DNA of 64,000 bases, taken from Mytilus galloprovincialis. Taxonomy: Eukaryota; Mollusca; Bivalvia; Mytilida; Mytilidae. The translations under genes were made by a program, and so were the position numbers. Positions 54,777-64,000 of the stretch are shown here, in pieces. Positions within the stretch are counted from its first letter, which is position 1, and each line of letters opens with the position of its first letter. Location: the NCBI RefSeq assembly GCF_965363235.1, contig NC_134846.1, forward strand, positions 5,647,001 to 5,711,000, read 5' to 3'. A model generated the notes under the pieces. That model had not been told where the DNA came from. It did not search any database and saw nothing but the letters and a program-made list of their open reading frames with translations.

Positions 54777-54974
54777 CATTATGTACACAGCCATGTATCA
54801 CTATCATTGATGGCGATCCGATGGATACATCTGTTGTAGAGTTGTCACTGACTCAGACGTACTTATAAATATAATTATTTTCTGTGACTGTATATTACAT
54901 TAATTTGTAGGATCCTTTACTATAGATAATTTAGCTGATCTGTAACAATAACATCTTCATGCCTTATATATCAT

Positions 54975-55209
54975 GTACTGTAGTACGCCGCTAGATTAAA
55001 ACTGACGAGGAAAGGTATCACACGGCCAGCGAAAGCTCTTTTTTAGAGAGCCCAGGTGGTCGTGTGGTCTAGCGGGACGGCTACAGTGCAGGCGATTTGG
55101 TGTCACGATATCATAGTAGCATGGGTTCGAATCCCGGCGAGGGAAGAACCAAAAATTTGCGAAAGCAAATTTACAGATCTAACATTGTTGGGTTGATGTT
55201 TAGACGAGT

Positions 55210-55215
<6 letters not shown>
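54975..55215 (+). mobile_element. tRNA-derived SINE, copy 2
   Basis: It is the same as 54534-54776 with only a base or so different (ggtatcac for ggtaacac), including both promoter boxes. It ends in a long TA tract where the first copy ends 'tatatacattatg'. Confidence 0.82.
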
Positions 55216-55249
<34 letters not shown>

Positions 55250-55937
55250 TGACCAGTTATAGTATATATTTATGTTCATAGTATACAGAAAAACAGAAGG
55301 AATACAAATCGGTATTTCGAAAAAAGGGGGAGGGCAAAACAAATGTGCCCGGTCCCCAAGTACCTTTGACTTTTGATACCTCTCCAGTTATACATTTTTT
55401 ACAGTTTACATACGCTTTATTTCCCCGCGATTTCACCGGTGTGTTCTAGTGTTATTTATTATATATGTGAGCGCGAAATAAGTACAATACTCATAGAGTT
55501 AATTGAGGAATTATGATGTGTTAATTACATAATGAGTTCAATATTTATAGAGATAATTGACAATTAAATGTTTATGTGTTAAATATTGTATAGTAAACAC
55601 GATGCTATCATTATAAATGCATTCACGTTTTTCATCTACTTTTGTCAAATTTGTTTAAATGCCAAGGTTTTCGAATAAAACTTATCTTGCTTGAGTTTAC
55701 TGATTACAATGTATTTAATTTGATATCATGTAAATTTGTTTTGTCACGATTTTCCTAAAAAGCGTAAAAAATAGTTTTCTCAATTGGTTCTTCCAGGGCT
55801 TGAAAAGTTCATTGCTAAAAATACTATTTATGCCTGGTATGGATTGACATTAATTTTATGAATTACTTTGGTTAGTTAGGAATTTGGACGTTAGCAAGAG
55901 TTCGATATACAGTCTTGAAGGTCATACTTACATATAA

Positions 55938-56168
55938 TTGTCTGTGCTATTTGTTTTGTCCAAACTACATGACGGCGCTACCTCTACTGCTAACCTTTTG
56001 AAGTTTTGTGCCTTACAAATTGATTTATATTACAAAAATCTTTCGGAAAATCCTTTAACGGAAGATTTAGACAGAAGAAGAAAAATGTGTATGAATCTTT
56101 ATGATACACAGAAATCGTATGCATTAGAGCGAATACCATTTTATCCAATTTTTTCTTCGTCTTTTTGA
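55938..56168 (+). pseudogene. Frame C2, first part, divergent neighbour of B2
   Basis: A 76-codon frame contains ANLLKFCALQIDLYYKNLSE and RRRKMCMNLYDTQKSYALER. The C1 counterpart near 42400-42500 is shortened and broken. The function is unknown. Confidence 0.35.
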
Positions 56169-56254
56169 TATGGAAAAATGTATTAAAACAATTAATATTA
56201 ATCAAAACAAGTAAGAGTAGTTTGCGTTAAGTAAATAGATATTTATAAAAATAA

Positions 56255-56345
56255 AAAGATGTTGTATGATTTCCAATGAGACAACTCTCCATAAGAGACA
56301 GAATAACACAGAAATTAACAACTATGGGTTACACTACGGCCTTCA
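56255..56345 (+). repeat. Short 'gatgttgtatgatttcc' repeat piece
   Basis: 'aaaagatgttgtatgatttc' through 'gagacaactctccataagag' and 'actacggccttcag' belong to the 22711 family. Confidence 0.75.
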
Positions 56346-56619
56346 GATATATACATAAAATGGATAACAGGAAACACGAAAAATACTGTACATTGTAATA
56401 TACCACATCAACCAACAAATAAAAATCAAGAAACTTCACAAAAGTATAGAAATAAAACCCACAAAGACAAACAACAGCGAACAACACATTGTCAAGAACG
56501 CTTTTGATTATATATATGATTACAGACATACCTGTAACACACCAGAAGATTTCTCTTCGAAGTTGCCGAATTCACATTTTGTTTATTAATTTTCGATTCA
56601 CGTTTAAAAAAGGCTAAAT

Positions 56620-56894
56620 CTGAGATTGCAATGTATAACATCTTGCAATACCATGGACAGATTTGATTGTATGGTCTTCAAAAGTGTCGGACACGAACTA
56701 ACCCGATTAAGCTCATGCCAGTAACAGGTGTAGGTTGCCAAATGCTATCTTTAACAGAAAAATTGACACAAAAAAAAAAAAAAAAAAATAAAAAAATAAA
56801 ACAAACAGATAAGAAAATTAGAAAATTCTTGATAGAACAAAACTTTAGAAGATTATGTAATACATTTATGGTCAGTCAGCTGGATAGGGGTTAA
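56620..56894 (+). pseudogene. Frame C2, second part
   Basis: DRFDCMVFKSVGHELTRLSS matches FDFDSAFKSFCHELIRL of C1 but meets a TAA soon after. An A-rich expansion (56769-56800) also interrupts it. Confidence 0.35.
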
Positions 56895-57019
56895 AAGTAA
56901 ATCTAAAAAAGATTGTATAGATTTAATACCATTTGCAAACTGTCGTTGTTGACAATTAAGGCACAATAGTTTACCAATGTTAAAATATCAATAATTGATT
57001 TATGAGTATAAAAAGAAAT

Positions 57020-57780
57020 GTGGGGTATACACCTTAATAGCAACATACGACAAAAATAACCAAAAACACATATGACGGGCATGAAAAAGTCTGCAACAAT
57101 AGACGCGTGTTTTTACAATATATACACATTCAAACCGTACAGAGTTTACAAACTCTGTCAGTATATTTAACAGAAAAAAATCACAGAGGAGCTTTTGATT
57201 TTGCCATTTGATTATGGACTTTCCGTTTTGAATTTACCGCTGAGTTCAGTATTTTTGTTATTTTTTTTTCCGGTTTCAATGAGAGTTGCCAGGCAAAGTC
57301 GAGACACGACGGAAGAAATTGTATCCCGTCATGAAAAAATCTAGGCAAGAACAGAAAGGAAAGGATTTTAATCACCTGTTTTCAGATGTTAATTTTCAGT
57401 TAAGTTTTTCAATCATAGTTGATGCCATTAATAATGAAAAATTACATGGTCACAACCAAAAAATATTAAACAGAAAACAGACGAGAAAATAAGGTTTATA
57501 GAACGCGTAAGAGTTATTGAAGTACATATTATTAAATATATAGAAACTACTTTGGACGAGGTGCTTTTGAAACTGAATGCATGACAATCTGATATTGATA
57601 CAGTTGTGAATAATTCAGTGAAGTGTTTAAAAAAACATCATCCGATAATGTATTTGGTATGCCATGTTAAATTCATTTGAAAACAACCCTTGATATAATA
57701 CAAAATGTGTATCTAAAAGAAAGATTTTTCAGAGAGCCAAGCGAAAGAAAATATAAGTCATTTGAAAAAAATCTCAATGA
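57020..57780. other. Intergenic with a piece of the 'aaatgcctgtacc' repeat
   Basis: 57180-57265 reads 'gattttgccatttgattatg', 'gactttccgttttgaattta' and 'gctgagttcagtatttttg', the end of that family. The rest is unrecognised. Confidence 0.5.
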
Positions 57781-57786
57781 AGAAGG

Positions 57787-58072
57787 CAAGTACGGAGTAT
57801 AAACGATAGATAAACAAGTACGGAGTATAAACGATAGATAAACAAGTATGGAGTATAAACGATAGATAAACAAGTACGGAGTATAAACGATAGATAAACA
57901 AGTATGGAGTATAAACGATAGATAAACAAGTACGGAGTATAAACGATAGATAAACAAGTACGGAGTATAAACGATAGATAAACAAGTATGGAGTATAAAC
58001 GATAGATAAACAAGTACGGAGTATAAACGATAGATAAACAAGTACGGAGTATAAACGATAGATAAACAAGTA
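57787..58072. repeat. 28-bp minisatellite array, 10 units
   Basis: The unit is 'caagtacggagtataaacga' plus 'tagataaa', 28 bp, with ten full units and tacgg/tatgg variants. The unit has no stop in any minus-strand frame, so three overlapping frames of about 100-120 codons run through it. Since 28 is not a multiple of 3, the protein period is 28 residues. No gene is claimed. Confidence 0.92.
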
Positions 58073-58721
58073 TTTTCAAGATGATCAGATACATACTGCT
58101 AATACATGAAATAATCCCTGAAAAATGTTAGACTGATTTTAAAGGATTATGGAAAATATCAAACAAAGTAAAATAATTTAGGTGTAGTGTCTAATGACAA
58201 GGTTGAAGCTGTTGTCAGGGATGATTTTTTTTTATTGTTAAAAAAAAATAATAAAAAAATCGACAGAATATTGAAAATATTCTCAATTCGTCTATTACCG
58301 AGGAAGAAATTCTGACTAAAGTAAAAAATCTTAAAAACCAATAAAGCCTCTGGGTATTAATGTATTACATTTTTAAAAAAAAAATTAAAAAAAAAATTAA
58401 CTACAGTTCATTTGATGAAGCTAATATATTGTAAACTGATTAATATGATATTAAATTTTGGATAACTATGAACTGAACTACCATATAAAATCTTAAATAC
58501 AGTTTTATTTCCTCATTAAACGTAAGGGTAATTTTATTATGTACTGATGAACACAACTCTGTTATAAAGTAATTTTTATAATCAATAACATATAAACGTC
58601 ATCTTGCTTATTGAAATGACATTAAATGAAAATATATTATTAGAATACCAACAGCTATATTTGTATAGAATAGACTACGTTTTGCTATGTGTTTGTTTAT
58701 TGTACATTGGCTAGAGGTATA
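58073..58721. other. Intergenic, AT-rich
   Basis: Poly-A and poly-T tracts are present; no gene or repeat match was seen. Confidence 0.45.
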
Positions 58722-59035
58722 CTGGGAGGGTTGAGATCTCACAAAACATGTTTGACCCCGCCGCATTTTTTCGCCTGTCACAAGTCAGGAACCTCTGGCC
58801 TTTCTTAGTCTTGTAGGTTTTTTTTAATATTTTGGTTTATTTATATGTTTCGGAGTTTAGTTTGTCTGAACCAGTATATATTTTAGATTAAAGGCCAGCT
58901 AAAGCCCTCCTCCGTGTACGGGATTTTCTGTGTTGAAGACCCATTGATGGCCTTGAGCTGTTTTCTGCTCTTTGGTCGACTTGTTGTCAAATTCCCCGTT
59001 TCCATTCTTAATTTTACAAAAGTTTTAAACTGCGT
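58722..59035 (-). repeat. Dispersed 'gtgtcaaagagacaac' repeat, inverted diverged copy
   Basis: 'gggttgagatctcacaaaac', 'gtttgaccccgccgcatttt' and 'ttttctgctctttggtcgac' are the inverse of the landmarks at 46690-47015. Confidence 0.75.
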
Positions 59036-59146
59036 TAAACATTTAAAACCAACGATTTTACCAAAAAATGGGAGTAACATTTTTGTTTACCTTTGAAAAG
59101 AAAATATTTTGGAAAAACAAAACTAGCTAAACTAATATAAAAATCA

Positions 59147-59340
59147 GGAGATGAGGTATGATTGCCAATGAGACAACTATCCATCAAAGTTCAAATGAAG
59201 TGGATGTAAGCAATTATAGGCAACCGTACGGCCTTCAATAATTAGAAAAACCCATACCGTTCGGTCGGCTATGAAAGGTCCCGACATGAAAAATATGAAA
59301 CATTTCAATTGGAAAAACTAACGGCCTAATTTATAAGCTT
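59147..59340 (+). repeat. Dispersed 'gatgaggtatgattgcc' repeat
   Basis: It is the same subfamily as 35735-35935, with 'ggcaaccgtacggccttcaa', 'ggtcggctatgaaaggtccc' and 'aactaacggcctaat'. Confidence 0.82.
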
Positions 59341-60842
59341 ATTTTCCCATGTTAAGTAAATTGATTTGAAAGTTTGAAAATGTATTAACTAATGGATGTT
59401 TTATACAAAATGTAGGCATACAAAATTCGTAGTACATTAAGTCTGTTTAAGATCTATAGATTTTAAAAAGAATATGATATAAAAATCCAAGTTTCATATG
59501 TTGTTTAGAATTACAAAAGTGTAGGAATAAAAACCTGACCAGTTCCTGTGATCTTCTTTTCATTTTCTCCATTACTTTTCTCATGTTTCTGTTCATTGTG
59601 CATGTTGTGTAGGAAAGTTTAACCTTAGACCAAACGGACAACTTTATATTCTATGGGGTTCCGTTAGATCTATGTTGCATTTTCATTTTTTCGCTTATAG
59701 TTTTGCAGTAAACTTGAATAAGTTTTTCAAGTCTGTGTGTCGCAGAATTATGTTCCTAGTTTGCATGAACTTTGTGAATTACTAGTATTTGAAGAAATTG
59801 TAAATTAAAAAAAAACAATGACTTTTTTTTTCAGTCGCTGCTTTATATAAAACATACTATTTTAAATTGTAACGTACGAACATATTTGAAAGGATAACTA
59901 ATTCTTATAAAGTCAGGCAGTTTACTGCTTTTGAATACGTAAGAATGACACACGAGGAGGAACAATCATATTTCTAGGTGAAAAACAAAAATATCAACAT
60001 GATCAAGTCTGAATTATTTAAGATTACATATGATTCTGCATACGAGACGAAGTCTCTCGGCTATAATTTCAACGAAGTGCTACAACTCTGAAATGAGATA
60101 TAGCCGAGAAATTTTTGAGGTATGAAAGACCATAAATCTCCGTTTATCATTTTACCAAGGGCAATGTCAAAGACGGTAGCTTATAATGAAAACAAATCTC
60201 CGTGGACGGACATATGATTGAAAATGATCACAAAGAGAGATCATAGGATTTGTTTTTTGGAAATAGTGAGCACGGGTGATTAACATGAATAAACATAACA
60301 TTTTACATAACATAAAAAGAATAAAAGAATCACAAGAAAAAAATAACAGTAAAACAGATCACATGTATCACAGATACGGGACTACCCCTGCCCCCCAAAA
60401 AACAACTAACAAACATACAAAAAGACAAACTACAACGAACACGATCAAGATAAATTTGTTGCCTGACTTTTAATAGGCAAAGATCATGTGCGGTATAGAT
60501 TATGAGTTTTTACAACTACTAGGTCGATACTATTGCTGAGGACATCACTAGCCCTGTAGTCAGCACTTTTGTGTTTACATGAAATATCATTTTCTGCAAA
60601 TTTACTGCTCAAAAAAAGTTGAAATATTCGATACATTAGAGTTTTTAACCCCAAGACAGCCCATTCCATATTTTACCTAATTTTGCTGAATTGTTCGAAT
60701 CAGATACATGTACTCTGCAACTTCAAATTTGATTTGGCCTTCCAGCTGTTTGATTCAAGCGCTACTCATGAGTCTTATATAGGCTAAATGTCCATTGACG
60801 TGGATAATTTGGCTAAATTAATACAATGCGTGTACTGTAAAA
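59341..60842. other. Intergenic, unclassified
   Basis: No gene is supported. About 60735-60790 holds a degraded 'ctcatgagtctta' piece of the 32598 repeat. 'tctcggctataa' (60055) and 'tatagccgaga' (60101) form a short inverted pair. Confidence 0.45.
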
Positions 60843-61025
60843 GAGGGACGAAATATACCGGAGGGACAGTCAAACTCATAGATTGAAAATAAACTGACAA
60901 CGCCATGGCTTAAAATAAAAAGACAAACAGACAAATAATAGTACAGAAGACACAACATAGAAAACTAAAGACTAAGCAACACGAACCCCACCAGAAACTG
61001 GGGGTGATCTCAGGTAAAATTCATG
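60843..61025 (-). mobile_element. Retroelement tail, fifth copy
   Basis: On the plus strand it reads 'gagggacagtcaaactcata', 'aactgacaacgccatggctt', 'gaaaactaaagactaagc' and 'actgggggtgatctcaggt', the tail family in minus orientation. No RT relic adjoins. Confidence 0.7.
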
Positions 61026-61218
61026 TATTCTATAATTCTTCATCACAATGAGTTGCAATTACAAATTATTGTCTCTACTGTTAGAACAAACAAGTATAAA
61101 GGTAAGAGCTGGAATAACATTTCAGAATTTTTTATTGTGTTCCAAAGCGTCAGATAGACGCAGGTAAGGTATTTGCTAACCGTCATAATTTTTGAATTGA
61201 TGTTTAAACAGGTAAGCG

Positions 61219-61290
61219 AACATAATTTGAATTGTTTTACATTGTCTTATCGGGGCCTTTTATAGCTGACTATGCAGTATGGGCTTAACC
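61219..61290 (-). repeat. Inverted piece of the 22711 repeat
   Basis: 'gaattgttttacattgtctt', 'atcggggccttttatagctg' and 'gcagtatgggctta' are the reverse complement of that family's second half. Confidence 0.75.
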
Positions 61291-61408
61291 CTGTTACCCT
61301 TATATCATTAGGATTATAATTGGTGACCCTAAAGAAAAAAAAAGAAAACTAAAAAAAAGCAAGATATATCTATGATCGATTTAATCATTTATTTAACGTT
61401 TCAAAGTC

Positions 61409-61553
61409 TCAGAAAGGAGCTCCAATATTAAATTTGTGATGATTGCATATTGTTTTATCATATTCTTCGAGCATAGTTTCTACAGCAGATGCTTGCTGTT
61501 CTTTGTTACAATGATGGAACATCGAAGCACAGTTTTTCAGACGGTCCACAAAC
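61409..61553 (-). CDS. Gene B3 exon 5
   Basis: The acceptor is TTACAG and the frame is open to TGA. AATAAA follows about 15-25 bases after the stop. Confidence 0.8.
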
Positions 61554-62920
61554 CTGTAATTGAAAACAATTAATTTAAAAGAATGGCTATTAATATAAAA
61601 AATAAGGAGATGTGGTATGATTGCCAATGAATCATCTATCCACTAAAGTTCAAATGAAGTGGATTTAAGACTTGCTATCTAATTGGCTAATAATCAGACG
61701 GAAATCACGTAAAATGTCAAATAAAATAAAGCCTATTATATATGTTTCGTTTGAAGCGCCATTTGGAATTTCGAGTATTGTAATAATTGTTTTGATTTTT
61801 TTTAATCTAATAAAAAAAGCAAACTCAATTTTTAAAGAAAAAAAAATGTGATAAAAGCCAAAAGTGTTCTTTGCTTTTCCACAAGTATATTTAGAATTAT
61901 TGTGTTTTAAGATGTCAAACTATACAATAGTCGACGCTCTTGAGTTGCATTTATGCAATCAATATAAATTTCAATTCTAAAAACTTATAATCCAAGCTTT
62001 GCCGAGGATGTTATATTTAAAACTTTAACTATTAATGTTGGATCCTGCTTTTAACCGAGTTAGTGGTTGAACGAGTTTCGCTAGCAATTCAATAAAAAAG
62101 CCGATTGAAATGTTTTCTGAATTGATTAGGTGGAAAAGGGGGGTTGGGGGGTGGGGTGGAAAAACACGAGAAAAATGTAATTTACAATTGCTTTCTCAAA
62201 ATGTATTAAACTGGTCAGAACCGATATAATTACAAACAGAATGAAGGACAATGATATCGGTATATAATATTATGATATGATGTTTGTTCACACACTTTTT
62301 TCTGCAAGATTCTAATTATTGTCACATTAACCAGTTATGTCTAGTTGGGTTGTTCAGCAAAGTTTAACGAATCTATACACCATTGTGCTACAAGGGGGAG
62401 ATTTTAATAGCTATAAAATTGTATAACAAAAATACCGAAGTCCAAGGGTTAAAAACCGGGTTTAATCCACCGTGTCTTTTGGAAAATGCCTGTACCAAGT
62501 CAGGAATATAACAGTAGTTTTTCTATAAATAACTATTGGTTTTGTTAGTTTTTATCGACTTCTCCTTTTTTAATTTACCTTGAAGTTGGGTACTTTTGTT
62601 ATACTTTATTTACTCTAGTGCCTTAGATTGATGGAATGACCAGTTGGAAGCTGAAATGAGCAAAAGTTGGATAGGATTTGTTCTGCCCCAAACAAGTGCT
62701 AAAAGTGTACAACTCTTAAAAGTTTAAATTTTAGCAGGGATAATAAATATTAAAAGAAGTGTTGATTACAAATTATTATATCATTGTGTACATATCGCAC
62801 TAATTGGATAAAGTAAAACTTACACACAGGTATTTTTATCATACCCTACAAAGGAATTCTGGACACATGTTACGAATGATGACCGGAAATCGTTGTAGCA
62901 TGGTATTAAATCTAAAAAGT
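61409..62920 (-). CDS. Gene B3: third paralogue, last two exons only
   Basis: The exons in transcription order are 62920-62824 and 61553-61409. The first codes FLDLIPCYNDFRSSFVTC then VGYDKNTC; the second FVDRLKNCASMFHHCNKEQQ to HHKFNIGAPF and TGA. Phases match B1. The first is two codons shorter than in B1 and B2 (NDF for NEPEF). All cysteines of this part are kept. Exons 1 to 3 were not found before the window ends and should lie beyond 64000. It is more divergent than B1 and B2 are from each other, so it is an older copy. It may be functional. Confidence 0.75.
61605..61670 (+). repeat. Short 'gatgtggtatgattgcc' repeat piece
   Basis: 'gagatgtggtatgattgcc' then 'caaatgaagtggatttaag', the 5' end of the 59147 subfamily, in B3 intron 4. 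Confidence 0.75.
62480..62605 (+). repeat. Dispersed 'gaaaatgcctgtacc' repeat in B3 intron 4
   Basis: It reads 'gaaaatgcctgtaccaagtc' then 'aggaatataacagtagtt', with the following part diverged. Confidence 0.7.
62824..62920 (-). CDS. Gene B3 exon 4
   Basis: The acceptor is TTTCAG and the donor GT|GTAAGT. It is 97 bases against 103 in B1 and B2. Confidence 0.78.
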
Positions 62921-64000
62921 CTGAAATGTTAATATAAGAATCTGTATTGGATTGATTGATGAACGCTTAATATCCAGCACATATTTTACGGATTTTGAGG
63001 ATTACAACATTATATACATTATATACATGTAGATATACACTTGTACCCAATTGACACAATAGGTCGGGGTTTTAGGTAAAAGTTCAAAAGGAGACATATC
63101 ACCCTACATATCATGATGAAAACGAGCGATTCTTTCTTTCTTCTACTCCTTAATTCTTTCTATTCAAAATGTAAGCAAAAATCAAAAAGATCAGTAATAG
63201 ATTTCAAGCAAAACGATTTCCTAGACCGGTTGTTAGCTCGTTTTGTAGCTCAGCGTCTTGTGCCTATACTTTCAGTTTTGATCCGATCAAATTACATTCC
63301 AACATCAAATTTCATTTTCGATTAGGATTTGCTACTAGCCGAGATTGATTACTAGATCTAGATCTCTATCTATATAACTGTCATCAAATGTAAGAAAAAT
63401 TGATGATGTTTTCATCAAAATGAAAACATCAATTGAGACTAAATTGAGCATCTCCTTGCCATGATATGAGACGATGAAAAAGGTGTTTACTGTACAAATG
63501 TAGTTAACAAATTTTACTTACGTCATTTAGTTACATGTTGTTTTTAATTTTATTCTAGAAATTTGCTTACCCTCATATATAGTGCATCACTTAAGATATC
63601 TCATTTATATAAATAAAAGAAGATAAATGTATTCGCCATTCCAATAAACAAACAAACAATATAAAATGTCTATGGTTTATTCTTATGTAGAAACATACCG
63701 AGTAAATAGAAAAAACCTCGTATCATTCAAATTGTTGTTGTAAAGTCCTTCATAAATTAAAAGGCAATTTAACTGGACGAAAGGGGTAATTGTTTTATAA
63801 GTGATAAAAGCATGAGTAAAATTGTGAAAGGAATAAAAAGTAAACTAACAATGTAGACTACATGACTCTTTGTTTATCTTATCAAGCTGATCACTTTTGC
63901 TGTTTAAACTCTCTTCCTATTATATTTTTAAAAAAGTTTTATAGATAATGGCCAAAAATTGCAAAATTGGTACAGAATGTCATTTAAGGGCAATTTCCCC
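62921..64000. other. Probable B3 intron 3, nothing recognised
   Basis: No match to exon 3 of B1 or B2 was found. A short perfect hairpin lies at about 63402-63430 ('gatgttttcat', 4-base loop, inverse). The 70-codon frame at 63113 has no motif. Confidence 0.4.

Larger units (their letters stand above)
52340..55449 (+). mobile_element. Helitron-type insertion upstream of B2 (3,110 bp)
   Basis: It begins TCTATACTATTAAACGAG and ends GTGTGTTCTAG, sits between A (52339) and T (55450), and has no target duplication. The paralogous B1 promoter (about 41895-41945) is the empty site: 'gctgaatatgaaaat' continues directly into 'gccatttatttatata'. B2 reads 'gctgaatagaaaaa', the insertion, then 'tgttatttattatata'. 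TC and CTRR ends with A^T insertion define Helitrons. No Rep or helicase coding was found, so it is non-autonomous. Internal tandem units with 'ccacggcggtcac', as in pearl/DINE-type Helitrons, and several nested elements fill it. A palindrome CACCGGTG lies just before the end; a longer 3' hairpin was not obvious. Confidence 0.85.

Noticed and set aside
57673-58094. Three overlapping minus-strand frames as membrane proteins
   Set aside because: The same residues appear in all three frames because the 28-bp unit lacks stops. This is a property of the array and not evidence of a gene.
58883-59096. Pair of opposed 60-65 codon frames
   Set aside because: Both are translations of the inverted copy of the dispersed repeat at 46690.
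60044-60115. Hairpin 'tctcggctata' and its inverse as a regulatory element
   Set aside because: The stem is only 11 bp with a loop of about 40 bp, and nothing nearby supports a function.

Overview
The window is AT-rich eukaryotic DNA with sparse, short exons, long introns and a very high load of dispersed repeats. Several repeats are ones I recognise from marine mussels (Mytilus and relatives), for example the one beginning 'gatgtggtatgattgccaatgagacaac' and the TTAA-flanked 'ggtggtacc' MITE. The most likely source is a mytilid bivalve nuclear genome. That assignment rests on repeat recognition and was not checked by a search. No bacterial genes, rRNA, CRISPR arrays or free-standing tRNAs were seen.

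Layout. 1-8.3 kb is repeat territory: a decayed Tc1-like transposon (about 1.6-2.8 kb), a 5'-truncated and internally deleted LINE on the minus strand (3.9-6.5 kb), and an element built of about 480-bp subrepeats. 8.4-27.3 kb holds gene A on the plus strand. Its five exons join in phase into a 284-residue protein whose second half looks like part of a MIF4G-type domain (translation factors). Its 14.8-kb last intron is packed with repeats, including a 62-bp array (about 27 units) and a very uniform 49-bp array (22 units).

33.5-62.9 kb holds a minus-strand cluster of three paralogous genes (B1, B2, B3), recovered by joining small exons that single reading frames do not show. B1 is complete: five exons, 179 residues, a signal peptide and 12 cysteines. 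B2 has all five exons but a 1-base frameshift in exon 1. B3 shows only its last two exons before the window ends. B1 and B2 sit in a segmental duplication that also carries flanking DNA on both sides: the 3' flank of gene A with a broken piece of its exon 2, and a divergent plus-strand frame called C here.

The clearest new observation is at B2. Comparison with the unoccupied B1 copy shows a 3,110-bp insertion between its exon 1 and its TATA-like promoter. The insertion starts TC, ends CTAG, lies between A and T and has no target duplication, which is the signature of a Helitron. Further elements are nested inside it: two near-identical tRNA-derived SINEs, a TIR MITE and an inverted pair of 'cagtggcggatcc' elements. 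B2 has therefore lost both its reading frame and its proximal promoter, while B1 looks intact.

Other structures include three copies of a hAT-like MITE with exact 5-bp target duplications (one only 56 bp long), an element whose inverted ends are themselves tandem arrays, the tails and reverse-transcriptase relics of one retroelement family, 90-bp inverted repeats around exon 2 of B1, and several hairpins.
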